Notes under the pieces: model-generated
The model's database searches: none
Seen by the model: the letters and a program-made list of their open reading frames with translations, nothing else
Told to the model about the DNA's origin: nothing
Source: CAVQBP01 sp963782475
GTDB lineage: Bacteria > Bacteroidota > Ignavibacteria > Ignavibacteriales > Ignavibacteriaceae
Assembly: GCA_963782475.1 (NCBI GenBank)
Contig: CAWAJW010000012.1
Span: 434,001-498,000, forward strand
DNA length: 64,000 bases
Reading direction: 5' to 3'
Part shown: piece after piece, positions 38,083 through 47,581 of the stretch
Layout of the letters: each line of letters starts with the position of its first letter
Numbering within the stretch: position 1 is the first letter of the stretch
Made by a program: the position numbers and the translations under genes

Positions 38083-38952
38083 ATGAAAACTAGGAAAGCC
38101 GTGATAACCGCCGCAGGCAAAAAACAGAGGAATCTGCCTCTTCAAACACTTGTAGATCGAGACGGTATAGAAAAATCTGTACTGGAAATACTTATTGAGG
38201 AAACCTTTGTTGCAGGTGTTGAAGAGATTGGTATTGTAATTAATCCGGAAGATGAACACAGGTATAAAGAAGTTGTAAAAGATAACAGCAATAGGATAAG
38301 TTTTATTTACCAGTCTGAACCTCTAGGTTATGGTCATGCTATTTATTGCGCAAAAGATTTTTCGGAGAATTCATCAATATTACACCTTGTCGGCGATCAT
38401 TTAAATGTGAGTTTACAGCCGGAAGGCTGTTCCGAAAAACTCGTAAAAATTGCAGAAAGAGAAGCGTGTACGGTTTCGGCGGTTCAGTCTACATCTGAAA
38501 CGCAATTGCCGTTTTACGGAACCATCGGGGGTAAAAGAGTTCATGGAAAGAAGGGGCTGTATAAAGTCGATAAAGTAGTCGAAAAACCTACTCCTACCGA
38601 AGCGGAACAAAGCTTAATTATACCAGGGTTAAGATCGAGCCATTATTTATGTTTTTTTGGTATTCATGTTTTAACTCCATCCGTATTTGATATTCTTGGA
38701 GCTGAGTTGAAAAAAAGTAATGATCCTAAAAACGTAACTCTTTCCTGTGCGTTAAATGAATTATCAAAAAAAGAACAATATTTAGCATTTGAACATCCGG
38801 GAATGAGATATGATATCGGTTCAAAATACGGATTGTTTACGGCTCAAATTGCTTTGGCTTTAAATGGAAAAGACAGGGACTTTGTAATTACAAAAATGCT
38901 TGAGCTGTTGGCGCAAAAAGAACTAAGCTATTTCAATAAACAGGCTGAATAA
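38083..38952 (+). CDS. GalU-type nucleotidyltransferase
   Basis: The 289-aa protein has a GT-A fold like bacterial UTP-glucose-1-phosphate uridylyltransferases: KAVITAAGKKQRNLP at the start, YQSEPLGYGHAIYCA, LVGDHLNV (metal Asp), VVEKPTP and a late HPGMRYDIGSKYGLF. The nucleotide loop normally reads like GTRxLP; here it is KKQRNLP, so the usual Gly and Thr are replaced. The kinase-pyrophosphorylase fusion starts 12 bp downstream in the same direction, so the two are surely coupled. It may make a UDP- or other NDP-sugar, or work on the fusion's sugar-1-phosphate. The sugar is unknown. Confidence 0.75.
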   Translation: MKTRKAVITAAGKKQRNLPLQTLVDRDGIEKSVLEILIEETFVAGVEEIGIVINPEDEHRYKEVVKDNSNRISFIYQSEPLGYGHAIYCAKDFSENSSILHLVGDHLNVSLQPEGCSEKLVKIAEREACTVSAVQSTSETQLPFYGTIGGKRVHGKKGLYKVDKVVEKPTPTEAEQSLIIPGLRSSHYLCFFGIHVLTPSVFDILGAELKKSNDPKNVTLSCALNELSKKEQYLAFEHPGMRYDIGSKYGLFTAQIALALNGKDRDFVITKMLELLAQKELSYFNKQAE

Positions 38953-38964
38953 AATTTCATTTCA

Positions 38965-41900
38965 ATGAACAACTTAACCGAATTAATAACTTCACCGAAT
39001 AGCAGAATAAGAAATACTTCGCTTGATGATTACTGTAAAAAATTATCTCTGAATGCTCTTTTAAAAGAATGCGAAATCCTGGAAAACTTTTGGAGAAAAA
39101 ACAGCAATTTATATGAACGTGTAAGAGCCCTGTTTTTCCTCTATGCAATATACAGGTTTCATTTACCTGAGAAGGGAATTAAAACAAGAGGTTTGATCCC
39201 ATTCGAAGGTTATGATCATTTTCTAAACAGAAGGTATATTGAAGCGGTTGATCTATTTCGCGATTCGATGAGAGAGCAGGGTTTAAATGATGGCATTGCA
39301 AGCGCCCTGGCAAAAACATATCAAAGCCTGGGATTCCAGACTTTAGCTGACCAGGTTCGAAAAAGTGTGAAATCTATAAATGGAAATAACTGGATGTTTA
39401 GAATCGGGCATCCCGATGATCATCCTTTAAGAATAAAAAAAGAATTATACGCAAATATCACGGCTAATAATTTATTCCCGGTTTTACATGAACAGACTCC
39501 CGTGCGCATGGATTTATCGCATAGTGGCTGGAGCGACATATTTTTTCTGGGAATGGATTTTCCTCAAGGTGCTCGTGTTCTTAATGTCTCTGTTAATTTA
39601 TCGGTGCTTATTGATGGAGAAAATAATAAACCTCAGCCTCCCATAGAGACTTATTTTCGAATAATTGATAAACCGGTATTAAGGCTTACAAGCGTCGACT
39701 TAGGCGTAACATCAGATATCAATTCGGTTGACGAGATTTTTGATTTTGCAAAAGATTATTTGGGCCTTTTGAAAGCCGCAGTAATAGCTTCCGGAATTAT
39801 CCCGCCCGGAATGGAAGGAGCAGATCAGCCTTTATCCCAACTATTAGCAAAATTAATTAAACCGGGTTACGGTATTGAAATCGCCAGTAAAGTAAATAAC
39901 ATTCCTAAAGGTTCTCGGCTTGCTGTTTCTACAAATCTACTTGCTTCATTAATCTCAATTTGTATGAGGGCTACAGGACAGATAAAAAATTTAACAGGTG
40001 AGTTAGAAGAATTCGACAGACGGATCGTTGCGGCAAGAGCCATATTGGGAGAATGGTTAGCCGGTTCTGGGGGAGGATGGCAGGACAGCGGAGGTGTTTG
40101 GCCCGGAATGAAATTAATTGAGGGTGTAGATGCAGTTAAAGGTAATCCTGAATTTGGTGTAAGTAAAGGCTGTCTTTTACCTAAACATAAAGTTTTGGAT
40201 TACAAAGATGTTTCTAAAGAAACAAGAAAACTTCTTCAGAACAGCCTGATTATGGTGCATGGGGGTATGGCTCAGGATGTTGGACCAATTCTGGAAATGG
40301 TCACCGAAAAATATTTATTAAGATCAAAAGAAGAATGGCGCGGAAGAAAAGATGCAATCGAAATATTTGATTCGATATTGGATGCTCTTAAGAAAGGAAA
40401 TGTGAAAGCAGTAGGAAAATTAACTCAGAAAAATTTTTTTGGACCAATCCAGACAATTATTCCCTGGACAACTAATTTGTTTACCGAATCTCTTATAACA
40501 ATGGTTGAAAAAAAATACGGCTCTGATTTCTGGGGATTCTGGATGATGGGAGGTATGTCAGGCGGCGGCATGGGATTCATTTTTAATCCTAAGTTCAAGA
40601 AGAAAGCCCAGTCTGATATTCGAAACATGATGTCTGATTTAAAGAATGAATTAAAGGACTCAATTCCGTTTGCTATGGAACCAGTCGTTTATGATTTTGA
40701 AATAAATGAGAAGGGTTCATTTGCTGAATTATTAGAAAAAGAAAAAGCAATTATGCCTGGGGGCTATTATTCAATTATAACACCGGGACTTATAAAAAAG
40801 GAAAGTCATCAATTATCAGGTGTACAGAGAACCGAACTGGAAGAATTAAGTAATATTGCGCGCACTGATAAAAATTATTCCGGCTTACTCAATTCTTTAT
40901 TTGATATAATTTTACCTCAAAAAGCATCAGGTCAAAATATAAAAGAAAATTTGCCGGGTTTATTAAAAAAATACGGCTTCGATTCAGTTCAGCATGAACA
41001 GATTAGATCCGATTTAAAAAGCGGAAGAATAGGACTGGCTCAAAATAAGCTTCCTGTAAGTACCGAAATAACTGATGTAAATGAAAATGATGTTACTGAT
41101 TTTTCCCGCATAGTTAAAGAGAAATATAGAAAAGCAGGTTTATCTGCATTAAAAAAGGGAGAGATTGCAGTTGTTTCATTTGCCGGCGGAATCGGAAGCA
41201 GATGGACTAAAGGGGCTGGTGTCGTTAAAGCATTGAATCCTTTCTGTAAGCTAAACGGACAACATAAAAGCTTTATTGAAATTCATCTTGCTAAAAGCAG
41301 CAGAGCAGGTGAATTATCCGGTAAAAAAATTCAGCATGTTTTTACAACCAGTTATTTAACACATTATCCCATTGAAAATAAATTAAAAATTAATAAAAAT
41401 TATAATTTTGACGGCAGTCTTTATGTATCTCAGGGAAAATTTATCGGGCTTAGAATGATCCCTATGAAAAGAGACCTGCGTTATCTATGGGAAGAATTGT
41501 CACAGCAATTACTGGATGAACAGGCACAGAAAGTATTGGAGAGTTTAAGAGGCGCTCTTTTAAATTGGGTTGAAAATATGGGACAGGGATCTGATTATAC
41601 CGATAACCTGCCTCATCAATGTTTGCATCCTGTCGGTCATTGGTATGAAATACCCAATATGTTTATTAATGGTACATTAAATAAGATGATAAATGAAAAT
41701 CCCAATTTAAAATATTTAATGTCCCATAACATTGATACTTTAGGAGCTGACTTAGATCCATTAATACTGGGTTATCATATTTTAAATGATAAAGCTCTCA
41801 CTTTAGAAGTTATTACTAAGCGTATTGATGACAGAGGAGGCGGACTTGCAAAAGTTAACGGGAATCTGCGTTTAGTTGAGGGGCTTGCTTTACCTAAAGA

Positions 41901-42288
41901 AGAAATTGAGTTTGATTTGACTTTCTATAATACTCTTACTTCATGGATCAGTATCGATAAGTTGCTCGATCTCTTTTCATTACACCGGGATGATTTGGGA
42001 AACGAGAAAATTGTATTGGAATCTGTAAGAAATATAGCTTCTAAAATGCCTACATATATTACAATAAAAGATGTTAAAAAAAGATGGGGTAAAGGACAGG
42101 AAGATATTTACCCGGTTGCACAATTTGAAAAATTATGGGGCGATATGACGGCTTTGCCTTCAATGGATTGCCAATATTTATCCGTGCCCAGGCTCAGAGG
42201 GCAGCAATTAAAAGAGCCTGCACAACTGGACGGCTGGCTGAGAGACGGTTCCGCGGATTATATAGAATCTATTTGTAAGTGGAAATAA
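38965..42288 (+). CDS. Fusion of fucokinase-like GHMP kinase and UDPGP-type pyrophosphorylase
   Basis: The N-terminal ~170 residues are helical and unassigned. Residues about 175-620 look like the kinase of FKP/fucokinase: RMDLSHSGWSDIFF (compare the family DLAGGWSD), AVSTNLLASLI in place of the Gly-rich ATP loop, LAGSGGGWQDSGG (about 368) and GGMSGGGMGF (about 531). From about 700 to 1107 is a UDPGP/UDP-sugar pyrophosphorylase domain: SFAGGIGSRWTKGAGVVK (about 740), LPHQCLHPVGHW, YLMSHNIDTLGADLDP and LPSMDCQYLSVPR. So one chain could phosphorylate a sugar at C1 and make its UDP derivative. In bacterial FKP the order is reversed (pyrophosphorylase first). Glucuronate, xylose, arabinose or fucose are possible substrates; context favours a plant-wall sugar. 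Confidence 0.72.
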   Translation: MNNLTELITSPNSRIRNTSLDDYCKKLSLNALLKECEILENFWRKNSNLYERVRALFFLYAIYRFHLPEKGIKTRGLIPFEGYDHFLNRRYIEAVDLFRDSMREQGLNDGIASALAKTYQSLGFQTLADQVRKSVKSINGNNWMFRIGHPDDHPLRIKKELYANITANNLFPVLHEQTPVRMDLSHSGWSDIFFLGMDFPQGARVLNVSVNLSVLIDGENNKPQPPIETYFRIIDKPVLRLTSVDLGVTSDINSVDEIFDFAKDYLGLLKAAVIASGIIPPGMEGADQPLSQLLAKLIKPGYGIEIASKVNNIPKGSRLAVSTNLLASLISICMRATGQIKNLTGELEEFDRRIVAARAILGEWLAGSGGGWQDSGGVWPGMKLIEGVDAVKGNPEFGVSKGCLLPKHKVLDYKDVSKETRKLLQNSLIMVHGGMAQDVGPILEMVTEKYLLRSKEEWRGRKDAIEIFDSILDALKKGNVKAVGKLTQKNFFGPIQTIIPWTTNLFTESLITMVEKKYGSDFWGFWMMGGMSGGGMGFIFNPKFKKKAQSDIRNMMSDLKNELKDSIPFAMEPVVYDFEINEKGSFAELLEKEKAIMPGGYYSIITPGLIKKESHQLSGVQRTELEELSNIARTDKNYSGLLNSLFDIILPQKASGQNIKENLPGLLKKYGFDSVQHEQIRSDLKSGRIGLAQNKLPVSTEITDVNENDVTDFSRIVKEKYRKAGLSALKKGEIAVVSFAGGIGSRWTKGAGVVKALNPFCKLNGQHKSFIEIHLAKSSRAGELSGKKIQHVFTTSYLTHYPIENKLKINKNYNFDGSLYVSQGKFIGLRMIPMKRDLRYLWEELSQQLLDEQAQKVLESLRGALLNWVENMGQGSDYTDNLPHQCLHPVGHWYEIPNMFINGTLNKMINENPNLKYLMSHNIDTLGADLDPLILGYHILNDKALTLEVITKRIDDRGGGLAKVNGNLRLVEGLALPKEEIEFDLTFYNTLTSWISIDKLLDLFSLHRDDLGNEKIVLESVRNIASKMPTYITIKDVKKRWGKGQEDIYPVAQFEKLWGDMTALPSMDCQYLSVPRLRGQQLKEPAQLDGWLRDGSADYIESICKWK

Positions 42289-42300
42289 TTATTAATTCTT

Positions 42301-42759
42301 TCATTCTTCATCTAAAATAGTTTTCCCCTGTTTTTTAATCTCATCAATTAATTCATTAAATCTTTTTAATTTCTTTTTCGGCACCATTTCCTGTGCATTA
42401 ACTGAATTATTTAATTCTTCGGCAAGATTATCAAATGACAACTGCCACTTTTCAAAGATTCTCCTGTCATTCTGCATAATTGCTTTAATGCCAAGGTAAC
42501 TTATTAGAAGAGGTTTTAATTGCTTATCTTCAAGTAGATTTTCCCAGGATTCATTCTTATTGAAACCATAAACCCCGATATTTTTAGATTCCAGCAATTC
42601 ATTTTTGTTTGACCAAAACAAATGATTTCCTGAATAGCTTATCCTTTCTTTAAATTTTTCAAATGTTAACAAATATTCAGCATAATAGTTATTCAATAAG
42701 ATCATTTTAGATAAAATTAGTAATCTTTTCGGTTCGATAAGTCCTTCCAGCTCCTGCAT
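42301..42759 (-). CDS. Hypothetical protein
   Basis: This 152-codon minus-strand frame converges with the fusion gene, ending 12 bp from it. The protein is mostly helical, charged and without membrane or export signals (WENLLEDKQLKPLLISYLG, then a Lys/Glu-rich C-terminus that may form a coiled coil). I recognise no family. The length, a clean frame and its fit between neighbours support it being real. Confidence 0.6.
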   Translation of the reverse strand: MQELEGLIEPKRLLILSKMILLNNYYAEYLLTFEKFKERISYSGNHLFWSNKNELLESKNIGVYGFNKNESWENLLEDKQLKPLLISYLGIKAIMQNDRRIFEKWQLSFDNLAEELNNSVNAQEMVPKKKLKRFNELIDEIKKQGKTILDEE

Positions 42760-42896
42760 TTTTTCCTATATATAATTGCTTTTAATTTAAATGTAAATTT
42801 ATCATTTACTTCATAGATATTAAAATACTTTTACAATTCACATTCGATTTTTTTAATTTATAATATATATTAGAATACCATTTTTAATCTTATTGG

Positions 42897-43133
42897 ATGA
42901 TAATGAATATTTCAAAATTTTTCAGAGCACAGGGAGCTTTCGCAAGGATAGCAACAGCACTTGCTGTTATCAGTATAGGCTCAATTTCAATAGGAGCGAT
43001 TGCCGTTGGAGCTGTCGCAGTAAAACATATTGCGATCAGAAACGGACGAATTAAAAAATTAACTATTGAAGAACTTGAAGTCGGTACATTAAAAGTAAAA
43101 GAACTAATAACTGATGCTGAAAGCCGGGTTTAA
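42897..43133 (+). CDS. Small Gly/Ala/Ile-rich membrane-associated protein
   Basis: The 78-residue product has a hydrophobic middle of alternating Ile/Val and Gly/Ala (SIGSISIGAIAVGAVAV). A charged C-terminal part follows with a quasi-repeat (KKLTIEELEVGTLKVKELIT). The first part could be a Gly-zipper helix; the tail may form a small beta-solenoid rung pair. No family is recognised. It stands alone between the hypothetical gene and the efflux operon. Confidence 0.5.
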   Translation: MIMNISKFFRAQGAFARIATALAVISIGSISIGAIAVGAVAVKHIAIRNGRIKKLTIEELEVGTLKVKELITDAESRV

Positions 43134-43173
43134 ATTAATTTCATTTATTACAAGTCGCTCTATTAAAGAATAA

Positions 43174-44454
43174 TTATTTAAGAACACCCATTGCCTTCTG
43201 CAGCCTAACATAGGCAATCTGGTAATCATATAAAGTCTGTATATAAGTGGCTTGCGCATTAAATAGTGAGACTCTTGCATCTGTTATTTCAATTGGACTT
43301 CCAACTCCCTGCGAGTATCTTCCTTCTGCAAGCTTTAATGTTTCTTCCGATTGTTTAACAAGGGATTTAGTAGCGTTAATTTTACTTTGCGCTAATTGAA
43401 GATTAGAGAATTGCTGCTGAACATCTAATTGCACAGACTGAACAGTTAAATTATTCTCTGCCTCCGAGCTATTTAAATTAGCTTTTGCCTGCTCCACACT
43501 CGCATCTACTGCAAATCCTTGGAATAAAGGTAAGGCAAAAGTAATACCTATATTCCATGAATTTAAAAATTTCTGATCAATTGCATAACTTCTCCATAAA
43601 TAATTTCCGATTGCATTAATTGATGGTAAATTTGCCGACCATGCAGATGTAACCAAAGATTTATTAGCTTCAACTTTATACTTGCTGGATAATATTTCCG
43701 GTCTCTTATCCATCGCAGTAGAAATAGCTGTATTTTCATCTATAGAATCTCTTTTAATTTCAAGGTTATCCTCTAATTGTTGACTCCCTAATTTTGTATT
43801 CAAGACATTTTCCAGCTGGAGCTTGCTGATTCTCACATTATTTTCTGCATTGAGAAGATTTACATTTGCATTTTCAACATCAGTCTGAGCTTTTAAAACA
43901 TCAAACTGAGGTGATCTTCCTACATTATAAAAAGCCTTTGCCTGTGTTAAATGATCTTTTGCCTGGTTAACTTCTTCGCTGCTGACTTTATATATTCTCT
44001 GTGCAGCCAGGTATGTAAAGTAAGCAGTATATGTATCTAAAATCAGGTTTTGTTTTGCCCCAATAAAATCCTTTTCAGCTGCATTTTCAAAACTTGATGA
44101 TGCTGATATTTTTGAATAAGTTTTCCCAAAATCAAAAATTAACATTTGGGCATTAAAGCCGTAAGAAAAATTTTGGTAGTTTGCAGCTCTTGCAGTCGGG
44201 CCCACAAAAAAATTACCACCGTTATTTGTCCAGCCGGATTGTAAAGAAATTTGAGGAAATATAGAAGATCTGTTTATTCTAAGAGCCGAAGATGACAGTT
44301 CCAGATTGCTTTCTGCAATTTTAATTTGGGGATTATTCTTCAATGCAATTTCAATACACTGATCAATATTAATTGTTGAAGAATCCTGGGGAAGTATAAT
44401 TTGAGAGAAAAATATTCCGCTGATTAAAAATATTTTGACGAATAGTTTAAACAT
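43174..44454 (-). CDS. TolC-family outer-membrane efflux channel
   Basis: The 426-aa protein has a signal peptide (about 1-22) and two OEP repeats. Motifs include INIDQCIEIALKNNPQIKIAESN at the start, PQFDVLKAQTDVENANVNL at the first repeat end, and VGSPIEITDARVSLFNAQ at the second. The start overlaps the RND stop by 8 bp, completing the adaptor-pump-channel operon. It would form the trimeric outer-membrane exit duct. Last gene of the transcription unit. Confidence 0.9.
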   Translation of the reverse strand: MFKLFVKIFLISGIFFSQIILPQDSSTINIDQCIEIALKNNPQIKIAESNLELSSSALRINRSSIFPQISLQSGWTNNGGNFFVGPTARAANYQNFSYGFNAQMLIFDFGKTYSKISASSSFENAAEKDFIGAKQNLILDTYTAYFTYLAAQRIYKVSSEEVNQAKDHLTQAKAFYNVGRSPQFDVLKAQTDVENANVNLLNAENNVRISKLQLENVLNTKLGSQQLEDNLEIKRDSIDENTAISTAMDKRPEILSSKYKVEANKSLVTSAWSANLPSINAIGNYLWRSYAIDQKFLNSWNIGITFALPLFQGFAVDASVEQAKANLNSSEAENNLTVQSVQLDVQQQFSNLQLAQSKINATKSLVKQSEETLKLAEGRYSQGVGSPIEITDARVSLFNAQATYIQTLYDYQIAYVRLQKAMGVLK

Positions 44455-47400
44455 CTTCTTCTTTCACCATTTTTGATCTGAACCTTTCCTCAAAAATTGT
44501 ATAGAGAGTTGGAATAAAAAGTAAGGTTAAAAAAGTAGATACTGAGAGACCGCCGATTACCGCTATTGCAAGAGGTGATTGTGAACTTTCTCCTCCTAAA
44601 CCGATAGCAAGCGGGATCAATCCGAGAACAGTAGCTAAAGTAGTCATAAGTATCGGTTTTAACCTGGTTCGTCCGGCTTTTATAACGGCTTCATGAAGTT
44701 CAATTCCGGATTTTCTTAATTTATTTGTATAATCGACAAGCAGGATTCCGTTTGAAACTACAATTCCAATCATAACAATAACGCCTTCGAAAGAGGTAAC
44801 AGAGAGAGTTGTGTTAGTTAAAAACAATGCCCATATAACCCCCACCATTCCTAAAGGTACTGTAAACATTATTATAAAAGGATCAATTAAAGATTGGAAT
44901 TGAGAAGCCATAACCATGTAGACGAGAACAATAGCCAGTAAAAGAGCCAGCCCGAGATCACTAAAAGTTTTATGCTGCTGTTCTATATTTCCGCTCAGTT
45001 GCACTTGAAAGCCTGAGGGAACTTTTATGTTTGCAAGTTTATCTGCAATATCTTTTGAAACACTCCCGAGATCTCTTCCAACAACGTTACCTGTAACCTC
45101 AACTATTCTTTCCTGGTATCGCCGGTCAATCTGAATTGGTGATTTAGCTAATTCGACATTTATTATATCACTTAATTTTACGAGATTCCCTTGAGAATTT
45201 TTGACAGTAAGATTTTTTATGTCTTCAATTTTATTTCTGTAGTTTTCTGACAATCTAACCAGCATATTATATTGATTCCCGGTTGCGGGGTCGGTAAAGA
45301 TGGAAGCAACTGTTCCGCTTATTGCAGTTGTGATAGTATTAGAGATTTGCTGTACGTTGATTCCCATTGAGCCGGCTTTTTCACGATCAATTTTAATTCT
45401 CAGTTCCGGCAGATTAAGTTCTCTGCTTATTTGAACATCAGCTGTGCCGGGAGTAGATTTGACTGCAGCTGAAATTTGCTGAGCAAGATCATTTGCAGTA
45501 TTAAAATCATTCCCGCTTATTATTACATCAATTGGAGCCGATGAACCAAAGTTCAATAAAAACCTGAGAAATCCGCCAGGATTGATGAAAATTTGTGCTC
45601 CGGGCAGGCTTGCTAATTTTGGGCGGAGAGATTTTATTATATCAAATACTGATCTATCTCTGTCTCCCGGCGGGATAATTGCAATACTTATATTAGCCGA
45701 ATGTTCTCCGCTGTTCCCTCCAAATAAATTTCCTCCTTTTGCCGACGGAACACCTATATCAGAAATTATCGTCTGTAATTCCGGGACATTTTTCTTTACA
45801 ATATTTTCAACATTCTCTACAAATTTTATTGTTTTTTCAATCCGTGTTCCGACTGGGAGTCTGACTGCTATATTGAATTGACTTTCATCCGAATCGGGGA
45901 AAAATTCGGTTCCGATAAACTTAAAAAGTAATAATGATACAACAGCAAACCCTATAACACCGAATATTATTGTTTTTCTATGCTTTAATGCATATACAAG
46001 AACCTGCTGATACTGGTTATCAATTTTATCAAGAAAATCTTTTGCTTTGATCTGCATTCTATGGGAAAGCTTTTTGGAGTTCGGATCCGCTTCTCTTTCC
46101 GCGTGCAGATATTTCAGACACATCAAAGGAGTAACTGTTCTTGATACAAAAAATGATGCAAATAATGCAACTGTTATTGTAATGACCAGGGGAATAAAAA
46201 GAAGCTTTGCAATACCCGTTAAAAATATTACCGGAAGAAAAACGATCACTGTAGTTAAAGTAGAAATAAAGATTGGTGAGGCAACTTCCAAAGCTGCATC
46301 CAGAGTAGCTTGAGTTTTCCCTATTTTCTGTGATTTCATTATTCCATAATGACGGGATATTGCTTCAAGTTCTACTATCGAATCATCAACTAATCTTCCG
46401 ATACCGAGCGCCAGCCCTCCGAATGTCATTATATTTAATGTGGTGCCGCTGAATCTAAAGAAAATAAATGTTACCAGTATGGAAAGGGGAATGGCCAAAA
46501 ATATAATTATTGCGCTCCTGGAATTTCTTAGAAAGAGGAGGATTACAAGCATCGCTAACAGAGCTCCGAGAATTGCTTCCTGCTTTAGGCCGTTTATAGA
46601 TTGGCTGATATATAAGCTTTGATCTAATCCTAGTGAGGCTTTAACTGATTTAGGAACATCTTTTAAATGAGTAAGTGCGTAAACAACAGCTTTAACAACC
46701 TCAACCGTATTTGCACCCGATGCTTTCTGAACACGTAGGATTACCCCGGGCTTTCCGTTATTCCTGATTACTTCGGTTTGTTCCTGGAATGAATCTTCCA
46801 CGTAAGCAACATCTCTTATCCTGATTGGTATACCATTCATATTTTTTATAACTACGTTGCCGATCGGTTCAACAATATTAAACTGACTTTCAGTTTTAAG
46901 AGAATAATCAAATACACCCGATTTAAGATCACCTGACGGAACTATAAGGTTAGAAGAAGATATAGCCAGAGTTACATCGTTCAGCGTAAGATTTAAAGCT
47001 TCAAGTCTGTTCCTGTCAACTTTTATATGAATTTCCCTTATCTGACCACCCTGAACCTGCGCATAGGCCACACCATGAATGTGCTCCATCTGCGGTTCAA
47101 TTACATTATAAGCTAAATCATAAAGAGCCCGCTGGTCAAGATTACCGCTCAATGCAATTGTACAAACCGGGACATTTGTAATGTCAAATCTAAGGACTAA
47201 CGGCTGTGAAGCTGAGGTAGGCAGCAGATTCAATACTCTGTTGACTTTTTGAATTACATCAATTAAACCTACATCGGTGCTTGCATCCCAATTAAAGTTA
47301 ACACGAACATTGCATATGCCTTCTCTAGTTGATGACTGAACATAATCAACATCATTAGTTGAACTAACAGCTCTTTCAATAGGAACAGTAACGGTCTGCT

Positions 47401-47578
47401 CCATATCGACAGGGCTGGCACCGCTGTTATAGGTTATAATACTTACAACCGGAATTTGAATGTTAGGCAGCATGTCTATCGGGAGCTGCATAAATGAAAC
47501 AAATCCAAGCACTAGAATGGCTAGAGCCGCCATTAGTGTTGTAACGGGATATTTTAAAGCAAGTCTTGTTAACCACAT
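44447..47578 (-). CDS. RND (HAE1/AcrB-type) efflux pump
   Basis: The 1043-aa protein has the AcrB layout: TM1 at the very N-terminus (TLMAALAILVLGFVS), PIDMLPNIQIPVV, two large periplasmic loops and twelve TM helices. Proton-relay Asp residues are in GRLVDDSIVELE (TM4). GVIVMIGIVVSNGILLVDY and RLKPILMTTLATVLGLIP are in the second half. The lack of metal-site residues in TM4 favours HAE1 (drugs, bile, lipids) over metal export. It starts 3 bp after the adaptor stop and overlaps tolC. Clean frame over 3.1 kb. Confidence 0.92.
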   Translation of the reverse strand: MWLTRLALKYPVTTLMAALAILVLGFVSFMQLPIDMLPNIQIPVVSIITYNSGASPVDMEQTVTVPIERAVSSTNDVDYVQSSTREGICNVRVNFNWDASTDVGLIDVIQKVNRVLNLLPTSASQPLVLRFDITNVPVCTIALSGNLDQRALYDLAYNVIEPQMEHIHGVAYAQVQGGQIREIHIKVDRNRLEALNLTLNDVTLAISSSNLIVPSGDLKSGVFDYSLKTESQFNIVEPIGNVVIKNMNGIPIRIRDVAYVEDSFQEQTEVIRNNGKPGVILRVQKASGANTVEVVKAVVYALTHLKDVPKSVKASLGLDQSLYISQSINGLKQEAILGALLAMLVILLFLRNSRSAIIIFLAIPLSILVTFIFFRFSGTTLNIMTFGGLALGIGRLVDDSIVELEAISRHYGIMKSQKIGKTQATLDAALEVASPIFISTLTTVIVFLPVIFLTGIAKLLFIPLVITITVALFASFFVSRTVTPLMCLKYLHAEREADPNSKKLSHRMQIKAKDFLDKIDNQYQQVLVYALKHRKTIIFGVIGFAVVSLLLFKFIGTEFFPDSDESQFNIAVRLPVGTRIEKTIKFVENVENIVKKNVPELQTIISDIGVPSAKGGNLFGGNSGEHSANISIAIIPPGDRDRSVFDIIKSLRPKLASLPGAQIFINPGGFLRFLLNFGSSAPIDVIISGNDFNTANDLAQQISAAVKSTPGTADVQISRELNLPELRIKIDREKAGSMGINVQQISNTITTAISGTVASIFTDPATGNQYNMLVRLSENYRNKIEDIKNLTVKNSQGNLVKLSDIINVELAKSPIQIDRRYQERIVEVTGNVVGRDLGSVSKDIADKLANIKVPSGFQVQLSGNIEQQHKTFSDLGLALLLAIVLVYMVMASQFQSLIDPFIIMFTVPLGMVGVIWALFLTNTTLSVTSFEGVIVMIGIVVSNGILLVDYTNKLRKSGIELHEAVIKAGRTRLKPILMTTLATVLGLIPLAIGLGGESSQSPLAIAVIGGLSVSTFLTLLFIPTLYTIFEERFRSKMVKEEDV

Positions 47579-47581
47579 ATA

